From the NCBI GenBank assembly GCA_002104945.1, contig MCFH01000031.1, positions 361,501 through 425,500 on the forward strand: a stretch of 64,000 nucleotides of DNA. Reading direction: 5' to 3'. The notes below the pieces were generated by a model. It was given only the letters and a program-made list of their open reading frames with translations, had not been told where the DNA came from and made no database searches. Both the position numbers and the translations under genes were made by a program. This document shows positions 61,203 to 64,000 of this stretch, piece by piece (position 1 is the first letter of the stretch; each line of letters starts with the position of its first letter). The stretch comes from Piromyces finnis (Eukaryota > Neocallimastigomycota > Neocallimastigomycetes > Neocallimastigales > Neocallimastigaceae).

Positions 61203-64000
61203 TTAATAAAAAACACCTCGTTTATATAATCTGGTATCTTGTTTTTTTGGATTTGTAGATTTAACAGCCTCGGTTAATTGTTGCATTTCTTTTAACATAT
61301 CCATTGTATCATCATCTATAAGCATTTGATTATCATTCAATGATGGTTCAAAAGCAGCCATAAAATCTTCTTCTATTATATTGTTCTTTGCCATTGTATT
61401 ATTTTCACTATTAAATGTATTCTCATTGGTTTTCTTGGTAATAGTATTATTTTCATTATTTCTATCATCATTATTATTTTCATTATTAATATTACCGACA
61501 TTATTATTTTTAACATTAATATTATCAATATTGATATTATTATTGCTGTTATTATTATTTTTATCACTATTATCATTATCATTATTATTAATATTATTAA
61601 TGTTATTGTTATTATCACTATTATCTTTATCATTATTATCTTTATCATTATTATTATTATTGTTATTGTTATTGTTGTTGTTGTTGTTATTATCACTATT
61701 ATCACTATTAGTATTAATAATATCATCATGAGAAGATGTATGATCAACTTCCATGTCTATTGCTAATATTTCATTATTATTTTGAACGATTTTTTCTTTT
61801 TCAGTGTAGTCGGTATTAAGAGTAGTAGTATTTAAATTTTTTGTTGAATTGTCGTTATTTTCTTTATTATTATCACCATTTTTATTCTTTTTAGTAAATC
61901 TTCTTCTTTTCTTTTGTCTATTATAATTACGATCATTCATGATAAAATTCCTTTTTCCTGAAACAAATTTTATATCATGTTGTGGAAAGGTGTTTTCTTT
62001 AAAAGATGAATGAAAGAGGTCACTTTGAAGTCTAGATTCTCTAAACTTTGGATGACCATTGGCATATCCTTCAATTTCATCACTACTAATCAACCATTTA
62101 GACTTTATTCTTATTTTTGTAGATTCTTTTAACTTGTCAAATTTCTCTTGTATTGAAAGAGTCTCATCTGATTCTATAGTCTTATCGTATGTAATCTTAG
62201 AGAATGGATGTTTTCTAATATATTCTTGTACATTATCTGGATTTTTGAAATATAACTTCTTTAAATATTTAATAAGTGAAAGAAGAACTGTCTCGCTTTT
62301 ATTATCATCATTAGTAATTTCAAATGTTGGTATATGAATAGCATTGTAAGGATATTTTTTGGCTTTGTGTGGAGAATCATCAATAATAATTGTATTTTTC
62401 TAAATTGATAATTATTCAATAATTATATAAATTTATAATTATTAATAAAAGTTGACATTAAAATTAAAAATTAAAAAATAATAATAATAGTTAATATAAT
62501 AAATAATAAATAATAAATAATAATAATAATATTATTATTATTACTTTAACAAACAAAAAAAAAAGTATTTACCTCATTCCAATGACCAAATTTATTTACT
62601 GCTGGATATAAGGATCCTTTCAAATAAGTATCACTTTTATTATTCCATAAATTTTCCATATTTTTTTCGGTTTCATGTATGGTTCCTGGTATTGGAGTAC
62701 AGAAATCTCTTGCCCATTTGAAAAAGATACGATGGAAATAGTCCTCGAAAATTAATTGATTATTCTTTTTTCTTTTGTCTACCTTTAAAATCTGACTTAA
62801 CATTAACTCAGAATTTTTTAATATAGCGGATGTCCATGCACCCACTGCAAATCCACTTTCCAATTTATCTTTATGTTCACCATCAATATTAAATAAGGTA
62901 TCAATAAAGGCATCAATATAAGGTCTTAAATATACAAATCTTCCATTGATAGAGAAATCTGCAATTCTGGTGGTAGGTCCTGCAATGAAATTATTTTTTA
63001 AGCGATGAAGTAATGTACCATTTAAATCAAAGATAATTAAATATTTATTTTTTGGCTCTGTTGCAATGGATTTATAAATAACATTTGTTTTTTTTCTACC
63101 ATTTCCAAACTTTATATTCATTTCCTCGATATTAGATTGAGTAACATAAAGTTCTGTTTGTCTTATTCTATTTGGATAGTCACCATTTTCCCAATTATCT
63201 AAATCATTTACCTTTAATGATTTCCTAATACCAAAATCACCCTTTTTCTGTACACAGAATGGATTACTATTAAGATAATTAATAACATTTGTAGGTTGAA
63301 CATTTAAAAGTGTTTTTAAATATTGAATTAGAGATAACAATGATGTATCATTTTTAGCTTCCATTTGTAAATTAGCTACATCATAAGGTGGCACACATAA
63401 AAAGTTACTTTTTGGTGGTAAAACATTTGGTCTTAAAGAAGTAATTAAAATAACATTTTCCTATATATGTCAAATAATTGAAGAATTTATATAGTTAATA
63501 TTTCATCTAAAAATTTTATTTAATTATAAATGATTTCATAAATTATATTAATATGCATAAACATACTTTTTGCCAATGGTCATATTGATTAACAGGTGGA
63601 TAAATGGTATCAAATTTTTCTAAAGACTCTTTACTGTTGATAATAGTATCGATATTTCTTACATATCTTGGTTGTTCCTCGTCATTATTTTCATTTAATT
63701 CACAGTGATCAATAGTCCAAATAAAATGAAGTTTTTTTAAATAATCAATTCTTTCACTGTCGGTGCGATCAATCGGAACATCTTTAAAAATTAAATTTGC
63801 AACATCCATAGTAATAAATGGTTTTGTTGTATTCCAAACAGCGACTTCAAACCCAATTTCTTCATCATAATTTGACTTCATACTAAAAAGTTCTTTTAAA
63901 AATGAATCAATAAATGGTCTTAAATAAATATATGCATTCTTAAGTTTATAACTAGGATTAATCTTTATAAGTGTTGATACAGAATCAATTGATACTCGTT
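61203..64000 (-). CDS. Tandem FCP1/NIF-like HAD domain protein, N-terminus beyond the window
   Basis: Exons in view: 64000-63567 (incomplete), 63460-62573 and 62399-61203; at least 838 residues in one frame. Two HAD domains of the FCP1/NLI-interacting-factor type lie in tandem. The first (from the edge to ~63400) shows AYIYLRPFIDSF and FEVAVWNTTKP. Where motif III should be it reads ENVILITSLRP, lacking the paired Asp. The second starts LIIFDLNGTLLHR, has FVYLRPYIDAF and AVGAWTSA, and ends with an intact IIIDDSPHKA. Its DxDxT box is changed to DxNGT, losing the second Asp that acts as general acid in FCP1-type phosphatases. The C-terminus has a basic block (RQKKRRRFTKKNK) and a long Asn/Asp run. 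The product may be a weak phosphatase or a phosphopeptide-binding pseudoenzyme, probably nuclear. Confidence 0.82.

Noticed and set aside
61381-61731. Leu/Ser-rich + strand frame opposite the HAD gene
   Set aside because: Shadow of the Asn/Asp repeat encoded on the minus strand.
1-64000. CRISPR arrays, operons, bacterial insertion sequences
   Set aside because: No regularly spaced repeats; genes are intron-bearing and monocistronic, so prokaryotic features do not apply.

Overview
The window is nuclear DNA of a very AT-rich eukaryote. Genes are split by short GT-AG introns and many proteins carry Asn, Ser or Gln runs. Gene deserts of up to about 5.8 kb consist almost only of A and T. The combination of extreme AT content, long empty spacers, a class C-type seven-helix receptor with a beta-helix/EGF ectodomain, a methionine synthase reductase and a BTG/Tob protein fits an early-diverging fungus. 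An anaerobic gut fungus (Neocallimastigomycota) is my best guess. A dictyostelid-like amoeba is the main alternative, but its genome is normally more compact. The genetic code is standard: TAA and TAG end genes.

Layout. 1-3153 is AT-rich spacer. 3154-10167 (+) is a five-exon gene for a 2119-residue Asn/Ser-rich protein. 11287-12645 (-) is a DnaJ protein with a C-terminal X-type region. 18455-19396 (+) is a BTG/Tob antiproliferative protein, followed by what looks like a decayed gene (19398-19820) and a candidate MITE (20248-20470). 21954-25159 (-) is a nine-exon ZNF277-type zinc-finger gene with a 16-nt exon. 25962-29131 (-) is a seven-exon methionine synthase reductase. 30660-32595 (+) is a seven-exon annexin. 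33472-34683 (-) is a membrane-anchored 2H (cyclic phosphodiesterase-like) protein. 35145-36862 (+) is a seven-exon aldo-keto reductase. 37826-43075 (+) is a 22-exon receptor: hydrophobic N-terminus, parallel beta-helix ectodomain, EGF module and seven membrane helices. 43908-45253 (+) is a six-exon RNF181-type RING E3 ligase. 46391-50216 (-) is a C2H2 transcription factor. 55457-58410 (+) is an unrecognised Gln/Ser-rich protein. 59548-59628 (-) is tRNA-Leu(UAG). 61203 to the right edge (-) is a protein with two FCP1/NIF-like HAD domains, cut by the window end.

Exon models were assembled by hand by following reading phase across each GT-AG intron. For ZNF277, the reductase, the annexin, the aldo-keto reductase, RNF181 and the receptor, the joined frame restores recognisable family sequence across the junctions. 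There is no operon-like organisation, and the neighbours do not form an obvious pathway. The functional threads are RNA metabolism (BTG/Tob with the CCR4-NOT deadenylase; the 2H protein with cyclic-phosphate RNA ends), cobalamin-linked methionine synthesis (the reductase), protein quality control (DnaJ, RING ligase) and surface sensing (the receptor). The most striking items are the beta-helix/EGF/7TM receptor, the B12-linked reductase, the BTG/Tob protein with a Tob-like tail, the tandem HAD protein with altered catalytic residues, and splice sites that follow poly-A instead of a pyrimidine tract.
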